DNA of 52,609 nucleotides from Candidatus Rifleibacteriota bacterium (GTDB lineage: Bacteria; Muiribacteriota; Ozemobacteria; Ozemobacterales; Ozemobacteraceae), in NCBI GenBank assembly GCA_015232575.1, contig JADFZL010000028.1, forward strand, positions 1 to 52,609, given 5' to 3'. Shown piece after piece: positions 18,066 to 26,327 of the stretch. The stretch's first letter is position 1. The number at the start of each line of letters is the position of its first letter. The notes under the pieces are model-generated. The model was given only the letters and a program-made list of their open reading frames with translations. It ran no database searches and was not told the DNA's origin. Position numbers and translations under genes: made by a program.

Positions 18066-18200
18066 TCATTGATCAGTTCCCAAAAATCTCAAAAATCTTA
18101 AATCTTGAAAATCTTGAATCTTGAAATCTGCGTAATCTGCGTAATCTGCGGACAAAAATCTTGTCTTTTCTTTTATTGTCTTGTCTTTTTTCTATAATCG
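18066..18200. repeat. Low-complexity intergenic repeat, AAATCTT / TAATCTGCG / TTGTCTTTTC words
   Basis: Runs of AAATCTTGA words lead into a doubled CGTAATCTG, then CGGACAAAAATCTTGTC and repeated TTGTCTTTTC. The same series in the same order appears at 29902-30072, and a short related inverted piece is at about 28530-28572. No coding potential was seen. The whole gap 17962-18305 contains only this, the terminator and the leader of the lipoprotein gene. Confidence 0.7.
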
Positions 18201-18305
18201 TTATCAAGTTATTAAGAAAATCAAGAAATTGCTCTCAAATAAATCAAAGATTTTGCCGAAAACAAAGTATATACTATTTGAAAATTTTTCTGGAGGTCAT
18301 TTCAA

Positions 18306-18503
18306 ATGCTGAAATACCTGTCTATCGGAATAGTTCTGTTATGTCTGGTTCTGTTACCTGCTGCTATGACCGGATGCGGAACAGATGATATTTCTTCAGT
18401 AAAAAGTTATGCTACTGTTGGTCCGGGGAACGCTGATGCGGAATATCTGAACAAGCACAACTCAACTTCCACCTATACGTCAACGCAAACGAGTATCAGA
18501 TAA
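18306..18503 (+). CDS. Small lipoprotein
   Basis: The product is 65 aa with a hydrophobic signal ending in the lipobox-like MTGC (Cys at about residue 24), followed by a 40-residue Ser/Thr-rich polar tail. The ATG is preceded by TGGAGG at suitable spacing. It is probably lipid-anchored to the inner or outer membrane; Gly-Thr-Asp after Cys leaves sorting uncertain. Function unknown. A terminator follows directly, so the gene is monocistronic. Confidence 0.6.
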   Translation: MLKYLSIGIVLLCLVLLPAAMTGCGTDDISSVKSYATVGPGNADAEYLNKHNSTSTYTSTQTSIR

Positions 18504-18524
18504 AAATTTTTCCAGACACTTCCA

Positions 18525-18560
18525 AAAGCCAAACCATTATGGTTTGGCTTTTACTTTTTG
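18525..18560 (+). terminator. Rho-independent terminator
   Basis: A perfect 13-bp stem (AAAAGCCAAACCA with TGGTTTGGCTTTT) closes on a 3-nt loop and is followed by ACTTTTT. It lies just after the lipoprotein gene. Confidence 0.85.
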
Positions 18561-18656
18561 AGAGAATTTTTGTAACTGTTTAATAATTCGGAAAAGACCG
18601 TTTATTGGGTAGATACAAATTTTTGAAGAACAAAAAAAAGACAAGTTAATAAAAAA

Positions 18657-18686
18657 ATGACAAAATGAAAAAAATTGTTGTATAAT
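18657..18686 (+). promoter_or_regulatory. Promoter predicting a leaderless transcript
   Basis: ATGACA (18657-18662) and TATAAT (18681-18686) are separated by 18 bp. The start codon of the next gene is at 18694, only 8 bases past the -10 box, so transcription would begin at or one base before the ATG. No ribosome-binding site precedes that ATG. Confidence 0.55.
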
Positions 18687-18693
18687 ATCACCC

Positions 18694-19464
18694 ATGGCAA
18701 AGCAATGGCATCAACTGGAGAAATTGGACCATAAGTCCATGAAAAAACTGCAACTCGATAGAGAGAAGCAGATTGCTGCTCAGAAAGAAGAAGCAGACAA
18801 AAAGCGGATGGTTATCATCGCAGCTTCCGTTGTGACTGTTATCGCACTTGTTATCGTATTCGTATTCATACTGATGAAAAAAACTGCGGAAAGGGAATAC
18901 CAGGCAGCAAGAGCAAAACTTTACGAACACAAAGTCAGTGATTTCGGCGGCGCAGCCTTCTGCAGATCAATCGGTGACTGGGAACCAATGAAAAAAGGTA
19001 TGGTTTTCAATACCGATTATACCTTCAAAACAGAAAAAGATGGTTTTATAACCATAGCATTATACATGCAGAACCAGGTTAAACTTGGTTCCACATCGGA
19101 AATGGTTGTATTCAAGCCTCAACTGCACGAAAAGGAAAATCGCGTTCTAAAAGAGAGAGTTGTTGTTAACCGCGGCGAAATAACCGTTTCAATAAGCATG
19201 GAAGGCAGAGACCTTCTCGACGTGGAAGCCCCTGGAGTCGTTTCAATAGGTGCATCCGGCCTGTATAAAATGATATACAATGATGTAAAGCGCACCGGTG
19301 AAGTCGTTGTCAAACATGGACTAGTCGAAGTTCTTAACAAAAAAGGCGAAGCTGGCGGAAATCAGAAACGCGTCAAGGTGTCTGGTTTCTACAAAGTAAC
19401 TTTCGCAAATTTCGAAATAACTAATCCTACACAGGCAAGCGTAATTCAGTATGACTGGCGCTGA
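18694..19464 (+). CDS. FecR-like single-pass membrane protein
   Basis: The product is 256 aa. A charged cytoplasmic N-terminus (1-37) is followed by one transmembrane helix (about 39-61) and an extracytoplasmic domain. In that domain the segment VVVNRGEITVSI...VEAPGVVSIGASGLYKMIYN...GEVVVKHGLVEVLNKKG has the repeated beta-strand pattern of FecR-type domains. FecR domains commonly relay periplasmic signals or bind partners at the envelope. No sigma factor gene is adjacent, so a classical FecIR role is not supported. The gene appears leaderless. It is followed after 23 bp by uvrA, perhaps on the same mRNA. Confidence 0.65.
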   Translation: MAKQWHQLEKLDHKSMKKLQLDREKQIAAQKEEADKKRMVIIAASVVTVIALVIVFVFILMKKTAEREYQAARAKLYEHKVSDFGGAAFCRSIGDWEPMKKGMVFNTDYTFKTEKDGFITIALYMQNQVKLGSTSEMVVFKPQLHEKENRVLKERVVVNRGEITVSISMEGRDLLDVEAPGVVSIGASGLYKMIYNDVKRTGEVVVKHGLVEVLNKKGEAGGNQKRVKVSGFYKVTFANFEITNPTQASVIQYDWR

Positions 19465-19487
19465 TGGAGTGTGATTAACATCACGTC

Positions 19488-22292
19488 ATGATAAAAATTC
19501 AAAAAGCCAAGGTTCATAATCTCAAAGATTTGACTGTGGCAATTCCAAGAAACACTCTGACGGTAATAACCGGCGTATCTGGTTCGGGGAAGTCTTCGCT
19601 CGCTTTTGATACCATTCACGCCGAGGGACAGCGCCGCTACATTGAATCTCTGTCTTCTTATGCACGTCAATTCCTTCAGCAGATGGAAAAACCCGATGTC
19701 GAATCAATCGAAGGTCTTTCACCAACGATTGCCATCCAGCAGAAAACGACATCCCGAAACCCTCGCTCAACCGTTGGAACAGTCACAGAGCTATATGATT
19801 ATTTCAGACTGCTTTTTGCTGCAATTGGAAAACCTCATTGCCCTCAATGCCATTCACCTCTGCGAGGCTGCACAGTTCAGGAAGTTGTTGAAACTCTGCT
19901 TAAAAATAAATCAGGAACAAAAATTACAATTCTCTCACCGATCGTAAGCGGTCGCAAAGGAGAATACATCCGTGTTTTCGAGGAACTCCTGAAAGAAGGT
20001 TTTTCGAGAGTAAGAATTGACGGAACTCTTTATACCCTTGACGATGATCTTCCAAAGCTGGAAGCGAAGAAAAAGCACAATGTCGAAGTTGCGATTGACC
20101 GCCTCTCACTATCAGAATCATCTGATTCAACGCGACTTACAGAAGCAATTGAGCTTTCCTTCAAAATGTCAGAAGGACTTGCAATAGTTATCGTTGACGA
20201 CTCTGAAATTTTCTTCAGTGAAAAACTCAGATGCCCAACATGTGAAATCAGCCTTCCAGATATTAAACCCAGACTTTTTTCATTCAACGCCCCTTATGGA
20301 GCATGTACAAGCTGCTCTGGAATCGGTTATCAGCTCATTGTCGATCCAGACAGAGTCGTTCCGAATAACAAACTATCGCTTAACCAGGGTGCTATTGCCG
20401 CGGTAACCTTCGGCGAAGAAACGATCTTCGGACAATGGCTTGCTGCACTTGCAAAATATTACAACTTTTCCCTGGACACGCCATTTGAAGACCTTTCAGA
20501 AAAAACCAGACAACTGATTTTCTACGGAACCGGCACAGAAGAACTCGAAGTTCAATACGAAAGCAAAAGAATGCAGGCAGTCTTCAAAAAACCCTTTGAA
20601 GGCGTTATTCCCACACTTGAAAGAAGATTCAGGGAAACATCTTCTGAAGACGCCAGAAAATTTTACGAAAAATTCATGCGGGAACTACCCTGCCCCGGCT
20701 GTCATGGCAAACGTCTCTCTCCTGCTGCGCTTTCGGTCACAATCGAAGGACTCAGCATTCATGATCTCACAGAACAATCAGTCGGAATGCTGGTTGATTT
20801 TTTCGCAAAAGTTGTTCTGACAGATCGCGAAGCTTTTATCTGCAAAAAAATACTCGAAGAAATCAGAAGCCGCCTCAAATTCCTGAAAGACGTCGGTCTT
20901 GATTACCTTACGCTGGCAAGAGCCGCTCACACACTCTCAGGTGGAGAAGCGCAACGTATCAGACTTGCTTCTCAAATCGGTTCTGCCCTTGTCGGAATAA
21001 CTTATGTTCTCGACGAACCCAGTATTGGACTACATCCGCGTGATAACAAAAGACTCATTGAAACTCTCATCAAACTGAGAGAAATTGGTAATACTGTACT
21101 GGTTGTTGAACACGATAAAGAGATTATGCTCGCCTCAGATCACATTCTTGACCTCGGACCCGGCGCCGGACGCGAAGGCGGACTGCTCGTAGCTCAGGGC
21201 ACACCGAAGGAAGTTTCAGAAAACCAGTCCAGCCTTACCGGACGATTCCTTTCAGGCAAAGAAGAAATTCCAGTGCCTGCTCAAAGAAGAACCGGCAACG
21301 GCAAGGAAATCGTGATAAAAGGCGCAAGACAGAATAATCTGAAAAATCTCAATGTAGCAGTCCCTCTCGGCCTCTTCGTTGCAATCACAGGTGTCTCGGG
21401 CTCCGGAAAATCAAGTCTGATAACCGACACACTTTACCCGGCTCTGTTCAACCTTTTGAATAATTCACATCACGAAGTTGGAGAATACGATAAAATTTCC
21501 GGAACTGATCACATAGATAAGGTCATAAACATTGACCAGGACCCGATAGGCAAAACACCGCGTTCGAATCCGGCAACTTACACAGGCGTGTTTTCGCCGA
21601 TCAGGGAATTATTCGCACAGACTCCTGAAGCAAAAGCCAGGGGCTATCTTCTCGGACGTTTTTCGTTCAACGTCAAGGGCGGAAGATGTGAAACATGCGA
21701 AGGCACCGGACAAATTCAGATTGAAATGCACTTTTTGCCCGACGTTTATGTAACATGTGAAGCCTGCAAAGGTTCAAGATTCAATGACGAAACTCTCAAG
21801 GTAAAATTCAAAGGGAAGAACATTGCTGAAGTGCTCGCCATGACAGCAAAAGAAGCTCTTGAATTCTTCGATTCCTTTGGTCCGATAAAGCGAAAACTTC
21901 AGACACTCGTAGACGTTGGCCTCGGCTACATAACCCTCGGACAGCCCAGTAACACGTTATCCGGCGGTGAAGCACAGCGCGTAAAACTTTCTACTGAGCT
22001 TTCAAGAATGGCAACAGGAAAAACATTCTATCTTCTCGATGAACCGACAACCGGCTTGCATTTTCAGGATACAAGAATGCTCCTGAATGTCCTTGACCGC
22101 CTTGTTGAAAAGGGAAACACAGTTGTTGTTGTTGAACACAATCTGGATGTTATCAAGACGGCAGATTGGGTTATCGACCTTGGCCCCGAAGGCGGCGAAA
22201 ACGGAGGAAACATAGTTGCCGCAGGCACACCGGAAAAAGTTTCCCGCATAAAAGCATCACTTACAGGCAAATTTCTCGCAAATGAACTGTAA
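19488..22292 (+). CDS. uvrA: Excinuclease ABC subunit A
   Basis: The product is 934 aa, full family length. Two ABC-type ATPase modules are seen, each with Walker A (GVSGSGKSS near the start and again near residue 630) and an ABC signature (LSGGEAQR twice), with Walker B/D-loop regions VLDEPSIGLH and LLDEPTTGLH. Zinc-binding Cys pairs are present (CPTC...CTSC and CETC...CEAC), as is the UvrB-binding insertion region. UvrA is the cytosolic damage-recognition subunit of nucleotide excision repair, acting as a dimer with UvrB. The start MIKIQKAKVHNLKDL fits the family. No strong Shine-Dalgarno sequence is at normal spacing (GGAG lies about 18 bases upstream), so translation may depend on the upstream gene. 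No uvrB is present in the window. Confidence 0.98.
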   Translation: MIKIQKAKVHNLKDLTVAIPRNTLTVITGVSGSGKSSLAFDTIHAEGQRRYIESLSSYARQFLQQMEKPDVESIEGLSPTIAIQQKTTSRNPRSTVGTVTELYDYFRLLFAAIGKPHCPQCHSPLRGCTVQEVVETLLKNKSGTKITILSPIVSGRKGEYIRVFEELLKEGFSRVRIDGTLYTLDDDLPKLEAKKKHNVEVAIDRLSLSESSDSTRLTEAIELSFKMSEGLAIVIVDDSEIFFSEKLRCPTCEISLPDIKPRLFSFNAPYGACTSCSGIGYQLIVDPDRVVPNNKLSLNQGAIAAVTFGEETIFGQWLAALAKYYNFSLDTPFEDLSEKTRQLIFYGTGTEELEVQYESKRMQAVFKKPFEGVIPTLERRFRETSSEDARKFYEKFMRELPCPGCHGKRLSPAALSVTIEGLSIHDLTEQSVGMLVDFFAKVVLTDREAFICKKILEEIRSRLKFLKDVGLDYLTLARAAHTLSGGEAQRIRLASQIGSALVGITYVLDEPSIGLHPRDNKRLIETLIKLREIGNTVLVVEHDKEIMLASDHILDLGPGAGREGGLLVAQGTPKEVSENQSSLTGRFLSGKEEIPVPAQRRTGNGKEIVIKGARQNNLKNLNVAVPLGLFVAITGVSGSGKSSLITDTLYPALFNLLNNSHHEVGEYDKISGTDHIDKVINIDQDPIGKTPRSNPATYTGVFSPIRELFAQTPEAKARGYLLGRFSFNVKGGRCETCEGTGQIQIEMHFLPDVYVTCEACKGSRFNDETLKVKFKGKNIAEVLAMTAKEALEFFDSFGPIKRKLQTLVDVGLGYITLGQPSNTLSGGEAQRVKLSTELSRMATGKTFYLLDEPTTGLHFQDTRMLLNVLDRLVEKGNTVVVVEHNLDVIKTADWVIDLGPEGGENGGNIVAAGTPEKVSRIKASLTGKFLANEL

Positions 22293-22340
22293 TAACACTT
22301 TCAAAGAGGTAACACGCATCCTTCGGGCGAACTATTTATT

Positions 22341-22370
22341 GTCATCTCGAACGAAGAGAGAGATCTCAGA
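22341..22370. repeat. Partial copy of the GTCATCTCGA dispersed repeat
   Basis: The copy begins GTCATCTCGAACGA and continues with AGAGAGATCTCAG, one arm of the family seen in full at 29751-29847 and 42063-42148. Confidence 0.7.
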
Positions 22371-22509
22371 ACGGTTAGATCAAATAGAAAATACGACAGC
22401 AAAATTACCATACTATTGAGTTATTGCAATGATACATTTTTTTCCTGTTTTTGCCGATGAAAGATTCCTGTATGAAAGAATTGCATGATGAAACCGAAAG
22501 GGGAAAAAT

Positions 22510-22689
22510 ATGATTAAATCACCTGTTTCCGAGTTGATTCTTGAGCGGCTTGCTCAGGGCTACTCCTTTCAGGATTTAACACAAGTCTACGGGTTTTCTA
22601 AAAAGGATTATATTTCAGCAGCACTTGCCGGTGTCGAAGAATTACATCCGGAATATCTGGCCAGACTCAGAAAATTTCTCAACAAGTAA
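22510..22689 (+). CDS. DUF433-like small helical protein
   Basis: The product is 59 aa, translated directly from the sequence, with an AGGGG site before the ATG. The pattern SELILERLAQGYSFQDL...YGFSKKDYISAAL matches the DUF433 type helix-turn-helix domain found in VapB-like antitoxins and other small regulators. The N-terminal beta strand of typical DUF433 proteins is shorter here. No toxin gene is adjacent, so it is either an orphan regulator or a partner of the downstream HEAT protein, whose ATG lies 42 bp later. Confidence 0.6.
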   Translation: MIKSPVSELILERLAQGYSFQDLTQVYGFSKKDYISAALAGVEELHPEYLARLRKFLNK

Positions 22690-22731
22690 TTAAAATACTA
22701 ATTTGGAATGCCATTCAGGGGAGTAAGGACG

Positions 22732-24186
22732 ATGGAAAATCAAGACGAAGTTCGTTCAAGGATATTGAAACAGTTTCTTTTTGCGTTGAAAGATGTGAAT
22801 CCAAATCTCAGATTCCTGGCACTGGAAGGAATTCAATATCTTGCCGGCGAAGCCTGTTCTGAAGAGATTGCCCCGATTTTGAATGATAATGACAGATTCG
22901 TCAAATGGAAAGCAATTCAGACCTGTGGCATTCTGAAAATTACGAAACTCTTCAATGAGCTGTCAAAACTTCTTCATTCATCTGACATGAATACCCGCGC
23001 CTACACGGCACTTTCATTGGGACATCTCGGCACAGCCGATGCGGGAACAAAATTATCCGAAGCGTTTGTAAGGGAAACATCACCAAAAGTCAGGCAGACA
23101 ATAATCCGAAGTTTTACATACCTCAAAGAACATCCGCAATGGGAAACACTTGCCAAAGCTTCCAGAGACAATGATCTTGGAGTTCGTCTTGATCTCGCAA
23201 AGCTACTCGGGGAAATGGCTCCTGAACAGAATGCGCTCGATATCCTGCTCAATCTTCTCGAACAGGAAAGCAATAACCACGTCTTTGCTACTGCAATACT
23301 TGCTCTGGGAAGGTTTAACAGAGCAGCATTGATTGGATATTTTCAGCACAGCCTGCTGCATCAGGAACCGAGAATAAGAGCTAACGCCATTGAAGCAATG
23401 AGCAATCTTCCATTTGAATGCATTGAAGCTGGAATACGCCCATATCTGAATGACCCTTCAAACAGAGTAAAAGCTAACGTAATTTCGATCTTTTTCCAGA
23501 ATAATCAGATAAATGAAATGATGACGGAGCTCAACGGTCTTCTATTTTCAGACAGTCGCTGGGAAAGAGCCAGCGGTGCATGGCTTGCCGGAAAATTCAA
23601 AGTAGCATCTGTAACAGAAAAGCTTATAGACCTGCTGGCTGACCCTGAAGGAGTCGTAGCAGAGCGGACAGCATGGGCACTCGGCTGCATCAGATCGGTA
23701 AAAACCTTCCCTGCCCTTCTTGAAGCCTACAAAAAAGCAAATCAATGGGCACTTGTTCATATTGTTAAAGCAATGGGTGAAACAGCTTCCCAGAATGAAA
23801 TTCCAGCACTTGTATTTTTACTTGAGAAAGAAAAAAATCCCCTTCTGAAATCTTCATTCCTTGAGATTCTTGCAAAACTTAAAGTTACTGATTCAATTAA
23901 CACCGCATTGAAAATGCGCTCAGATTTAGATGCCAGAGTCAGAACCGCAGCATACATGCTGATTGGAAAACTGGCACCAGTTCAGCATTCAGAAACACTG
24001 TTCGAAGGTCTGAAAGACACCAGCGTAAAAATCAGGGCAATCTGCGCTGATCTGATGATAAAAGCAGGCGATCTGAGGGCATTGAAGACACTTTCCTCGA
24101 TTTTGAAAGACCCCGATAAACTTCAGCGAATACAGTCATATATGACTCTGAAAGAACTTGCCTTAATTACATCTGATAATGGTTGA
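22732..24186 (+). CDS. HEAT-repeat protein
   Basis: The product is 484 aa from the ATG that follows AGGGGAGTAAGGA; an earlier ATG adds only eight residues. At least a dozen helical pairs of about 30 residues follow the PBS-lyase/HEAT pattern, for example AYTALSLGHLGTAD, AERTAWALGCIRSVKTFPALLEA and VRTAAYMLIGKLAPVQHSETL. Such proteins form curved scaffolds for protein binding. There is no signal peptide or membrane segment, so it should be cytosolic. It follows the DUF433-like gene closely and ends at a good terminator. Binding partner unknown. Confidence 0.85.
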   Translation: MENQDEVRSRILKQFLFALKDVNPNLRFLALEGIQYLAGEACSEEIAPILNDNDRFVKWKAIQTCGILKITKLFNELSKLLHSSDMNTRAYTALSLGHLGTADAGTKLSEAFVRETSPKVRQTIIRSFTYLKEHPQWETLAKASRDNDLGVRLDLAKLLGEMAPEQNALDILLNLLEQESNNHVFATAILALGRFNRAALIGYFQHSLLHQEPRIRANAIEAMSNLPFECIEAGIRPYLNDPSNRVKANVISIFFQNNQINEMMTELNGLLFSDSRWERASGAWLAGKFKVASVTEKLIDLLADPEGVVAERTAWALGCIRSVKTFPALLEAYKKANQWALVHIVKAMGETASQNEIPALVFLLEKEKNPLLKSSFLEILAKLKVTDSINTALKMRSDLDARVRTAAYMLIGKLAPVQHSETLFEGLKDTSVKIRAICADLMIKAGDLRALKTLSSILKDPDKLQRIQSYMTLKELALITSDNG

Positions 24187-24198
24187 TATAAAAAAACA

Positions 24199-24246
24199 CC
24201 GGACAGAATCTTCCTGAAATAAGGAATTCTGTCCGGAATTTTCTTT
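24199..24246 (+). terminator. Rho-independent terminator
   Basis: The stem pairs CCGGACAGAAT with ATTCTGTCCGG around a partly paired loop and is followed by AATTTTCTTT. It lies 12 bp after the HEAT-protein stop. Confidence 0.8.
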
Positions 24247-24300
24247 GTTCAATCTGACAATCTTGAAATCTGCTGTCTGAAGATTATGACAGCACCGCTT

Positions 24301-24387
24301 TCAGTCAGAAAGATATCCGTAAACGTATCCGCCAAAAGCAAAAGCACTTATTACCAAAGCCCAGAAAATGAACCTGAAAAGAGACAT
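24301..24387 (-). CDS. 28-aa small membrane protein
   Basis: Read directly from the minus strand, the frame encodes 28 residues starting MSLFRFIFWALVIS. It is a single hydrophobic helix with aromatic and glycine residues (FGGYVYGYLSD) at the end. The ATG is preceded by a perfect GGAGGAAGC site. The length, the transmembrane helix and the strong ribosome-binding site are typical of real bacterial small membrane proteins. It lies alone between a terminator and the divergent TPR gene. Function unknown. Confidence 0.5.
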   Translation of the reverse strand: MSLFRFIFWALVISAFAFGGYVYGYLSD

Positions 24388-24463
24388 TGCTTCCTCCGAA
24401 ATTTTAAGTTCTCTGATATAATATCACGGTAAAAATAGTTCGTCAAAGAAAAGGTGAAAAAAA

Positions 24464-26128
24464 ATGAAACTGATGTTCAGTAATATGTCTGGAAAAATTT
24501 TGCCAACATTTCTTGCTTTCTGCTGTCTATTTTCTCCGTTCAGCATTTCTAAGGCTAATGCCCAGGAATTCAATAACACCAACGTTCTTGTTGAAGCCGC
24601 AGTGAATCATATATATCAGAAAAGATACAATCAGGCTCTGGAACTGCTTCTCAGGGCTTATGAAAAATCTCCGCAACATACCGGAGTCAACTATAACCTT
24701 GGAAGGCTCTACGAATTAAGCGGAAATTTTCAGGAAGCTATACGTTTTTATCAGACTGTTGTTGCAATTGATCCGACGATGATCGCTTCAAGTCGCGGTA
24801 TCGCAAGATGCTCAGTCGAACTGAAAAGATTGAAGGTTATTGAACAATCAAGAGTTATTGAAAATGCACAGGAAGAAATCGAAGAAAGACGTGTTGAAAG
24901 GCGTGTTGAAGAACGTCAGCAAATTCCCGAGGCATATTATTCTGCTCCTTCGGAAACTCAGCCACAGACTCCTTCAGGATATTCCTATCAGACAGAAATT
25001 AATAGATCCAGAGGCAGCATGCTTGAACCGACGAATCCGGAAGTGAATCAAATTGCGGCTGAGCCATCAGCAAAAGATCGAAATGAAGGTAAAATAGAGA
25101 CAAAACTCGAAAATGGTGATTACTCAGGCGCTTTGAAAATGCTCGACGTAATGATTGAGAATCGCCCTGACAGCGCTAATCTCCATTATTATTACGGAAA
25201 AGCATTCAGTATGAAGGGCGACCTTTTTGCTGCAATAAAGCACCTTGAAGAAAGTCTGAAAGCCGATAAGAATTTTTTTGAAAGCTATTATCTTCTTGCA
25301 CAGAATTATGCAAGGGTTAATCTTCTCGATGACGCTGTTGGAAATTATTTGAAATACTACGCTGTCAAGCCGCATCCGAAGGTTGCAATTGAAATTGCAA
25401 AAGTCTACGAAAAAATGGGGAAACAGAATCTCGCACGTGAATATTATTCAAAGGCAAATGCGATGAATCCGGGAAACCCGAATATTCAGAAAAGTATTAC
25501 CGGAGTCGACAGCGATATTGCTGTAAATGACTATCTTGCAGCAAATTATGAATTTTCACGCGGAGAATATAAGAAAGCAATTGAATTGTACCAGAGTTCA
25601 CTCAGATTCAAGGAAAACCTCAATTCAACTTATCGAAACGATGCAGAACGTAAGCTTGAGATTGCAAGACTTCGTCAAATGGAACTTGATCGTACAAATG
25701 CACCCCAGACTTCTGGATTCAACACAACACGCCGGATATACGCCACAGTAAACCTGAAATATTCACAACTCGCAAATGTTGAATTCAAAACCAGGTTCAC
25801 CGGTCCAGTAACGGTTGAATGGCGCGGACACATTTCAAAGGTATTTCAGAGATATGGACGTGACTTTGTTCTCATGATAAAAGAACTTGACCGCGAAGAA
25901 CAGGAAGAAATGCGTCACGAGCAGAGTGATTTTAACCTTAATCCAAATCTGACCAACCAGCCACTCTTTCTTCTTACCACAGCAAAGGGAAGTCTTCCAC
26001 CATTTATCAGAGAAGGAAAGATGATTACATTCACCGGAGAAACAGACTGGAAATTTTATGATATAATAAATGACTATGGACAGACGGTAAGACTTCCGGC
26101 ATTCGATCTTATCTCTGCACACCAGTAG
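24464..26128 (+). CDS. Exported TPR protein
   Basis: The product is 554 aa with a signal peptide (about 10-34, ending ANAQE). It has several tetratricopeptide units in two blocks, about 40-130 (YNLGRLYELSGNFQEAIRFY) and about 205-400 (YYYGKAFSMKGDLFAAIKHL, YYLLAQNYARVNLLDDAV). Between the blocks is a Gln/Glu/Arg-rich linker. The last 130 residues form a beta-rich domain (FTGPVTVEWRGHISKVFQRYGRDFVLMIKEL), possibly an OB-like or binding domain. It heads a compact gene run with a DUF3006-like protein, a nucleotide cyclase and a ParB-like protein. A periplasmic scaffold role is likely but unproven. Confidence 0.75.
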   Translation: MKLMFSNMSGKILPTFLAFCCLFSPFSISKANAQEFNNTNVLVEAAVNHIYQKRYNQALELLLRAYEKSPQHTGVNYNLGRLYELSGNFQEAIRFYQTVVAIDPTMIASSRGIARCSVELKRLKVIEQSRVIENAQEEIEERRVERRVEERQQIPEAYYSAPSETQPQTPSGYSYQTEINRSRGSMLEPTNPEVNQIAAEPSAKDRNEGKIETKLENGDYSGALKMLDVMIENRPDSANLHYYYGKAFSMKGDLFAAIKHLEESLKADKNFFESYYLLAQNYARVNLLDDAVGNYLKYYAVKPHPKVAIEIAKVYEKMGKQNLAREYYSKANAMNPGNPNIQKSITGVDSDIAVNDYLAANYEFSRGEYKKAIELYQSSLRFKENLNSTYRNDAERKLEIARLRQMELDRTNAPQTSGFNTTRRIYATVNLKYSQLANVEFKTRFTGPVTVEWRGHISKVFQRYGRDFVLMIKELDREEQEEMRHEQSDFNLNPNLTNQPLFLLTTAKGSLPPFIREGKMITFTGETDWKFYDIINDYGQTVRLPAFDLISAHQ

Positions 26129-26148
26129 AAACCACCTGGAGAAGCGGA

Positions 26149-26325
26149 ATGGCAGAAAAAAAGGTAAATGGCAACGTCGACAGAATTGAAGGAGACGTTG
26201 CAGTCGTAGTAATACGTGATCCAAAAAATTCAGGCGCCACAAAAGAAATATATCTTCCGAAAAATCAGGTCAACAACGGAAAAGCAAAAGAAGGTGACCC
26301 GGTTACCGTTGTTATTAAGGAATAA
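26149..26325 (+). CDS. DUF3006-like small protein
   Basis: The product is 58 aa, read directly from the sequence, with a GGAG site before the ATG. The motif NVDRIEGDVAVV, followed by IYLPKNQVNNGKAKEGDPVTV, matches the DUF3006 pattern (VDRIEGDIAVV...LP...KEGDVV) and suggests a small SH3- or OB-like barrel. There is no signal peptide. Its stop is two bases before the GTG of the cyclase gene, whose ribosome-binding site (AAGGA) lies within its last codons, so the two are translationally linked. Confidence 0.7.
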   Translation: MAEKKVNGNVDRIEGDVAVVVIRDPKNSGATKEIYLPKNQVNNGKAKEGDPVTVVIKE

Positions 26326-26327
26326 AC

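Noticed and set aside
18066..18200. CRISPR array
   Set aside because: The repeats are short words of unequal spacing with no constant repeat-spacer alternation.
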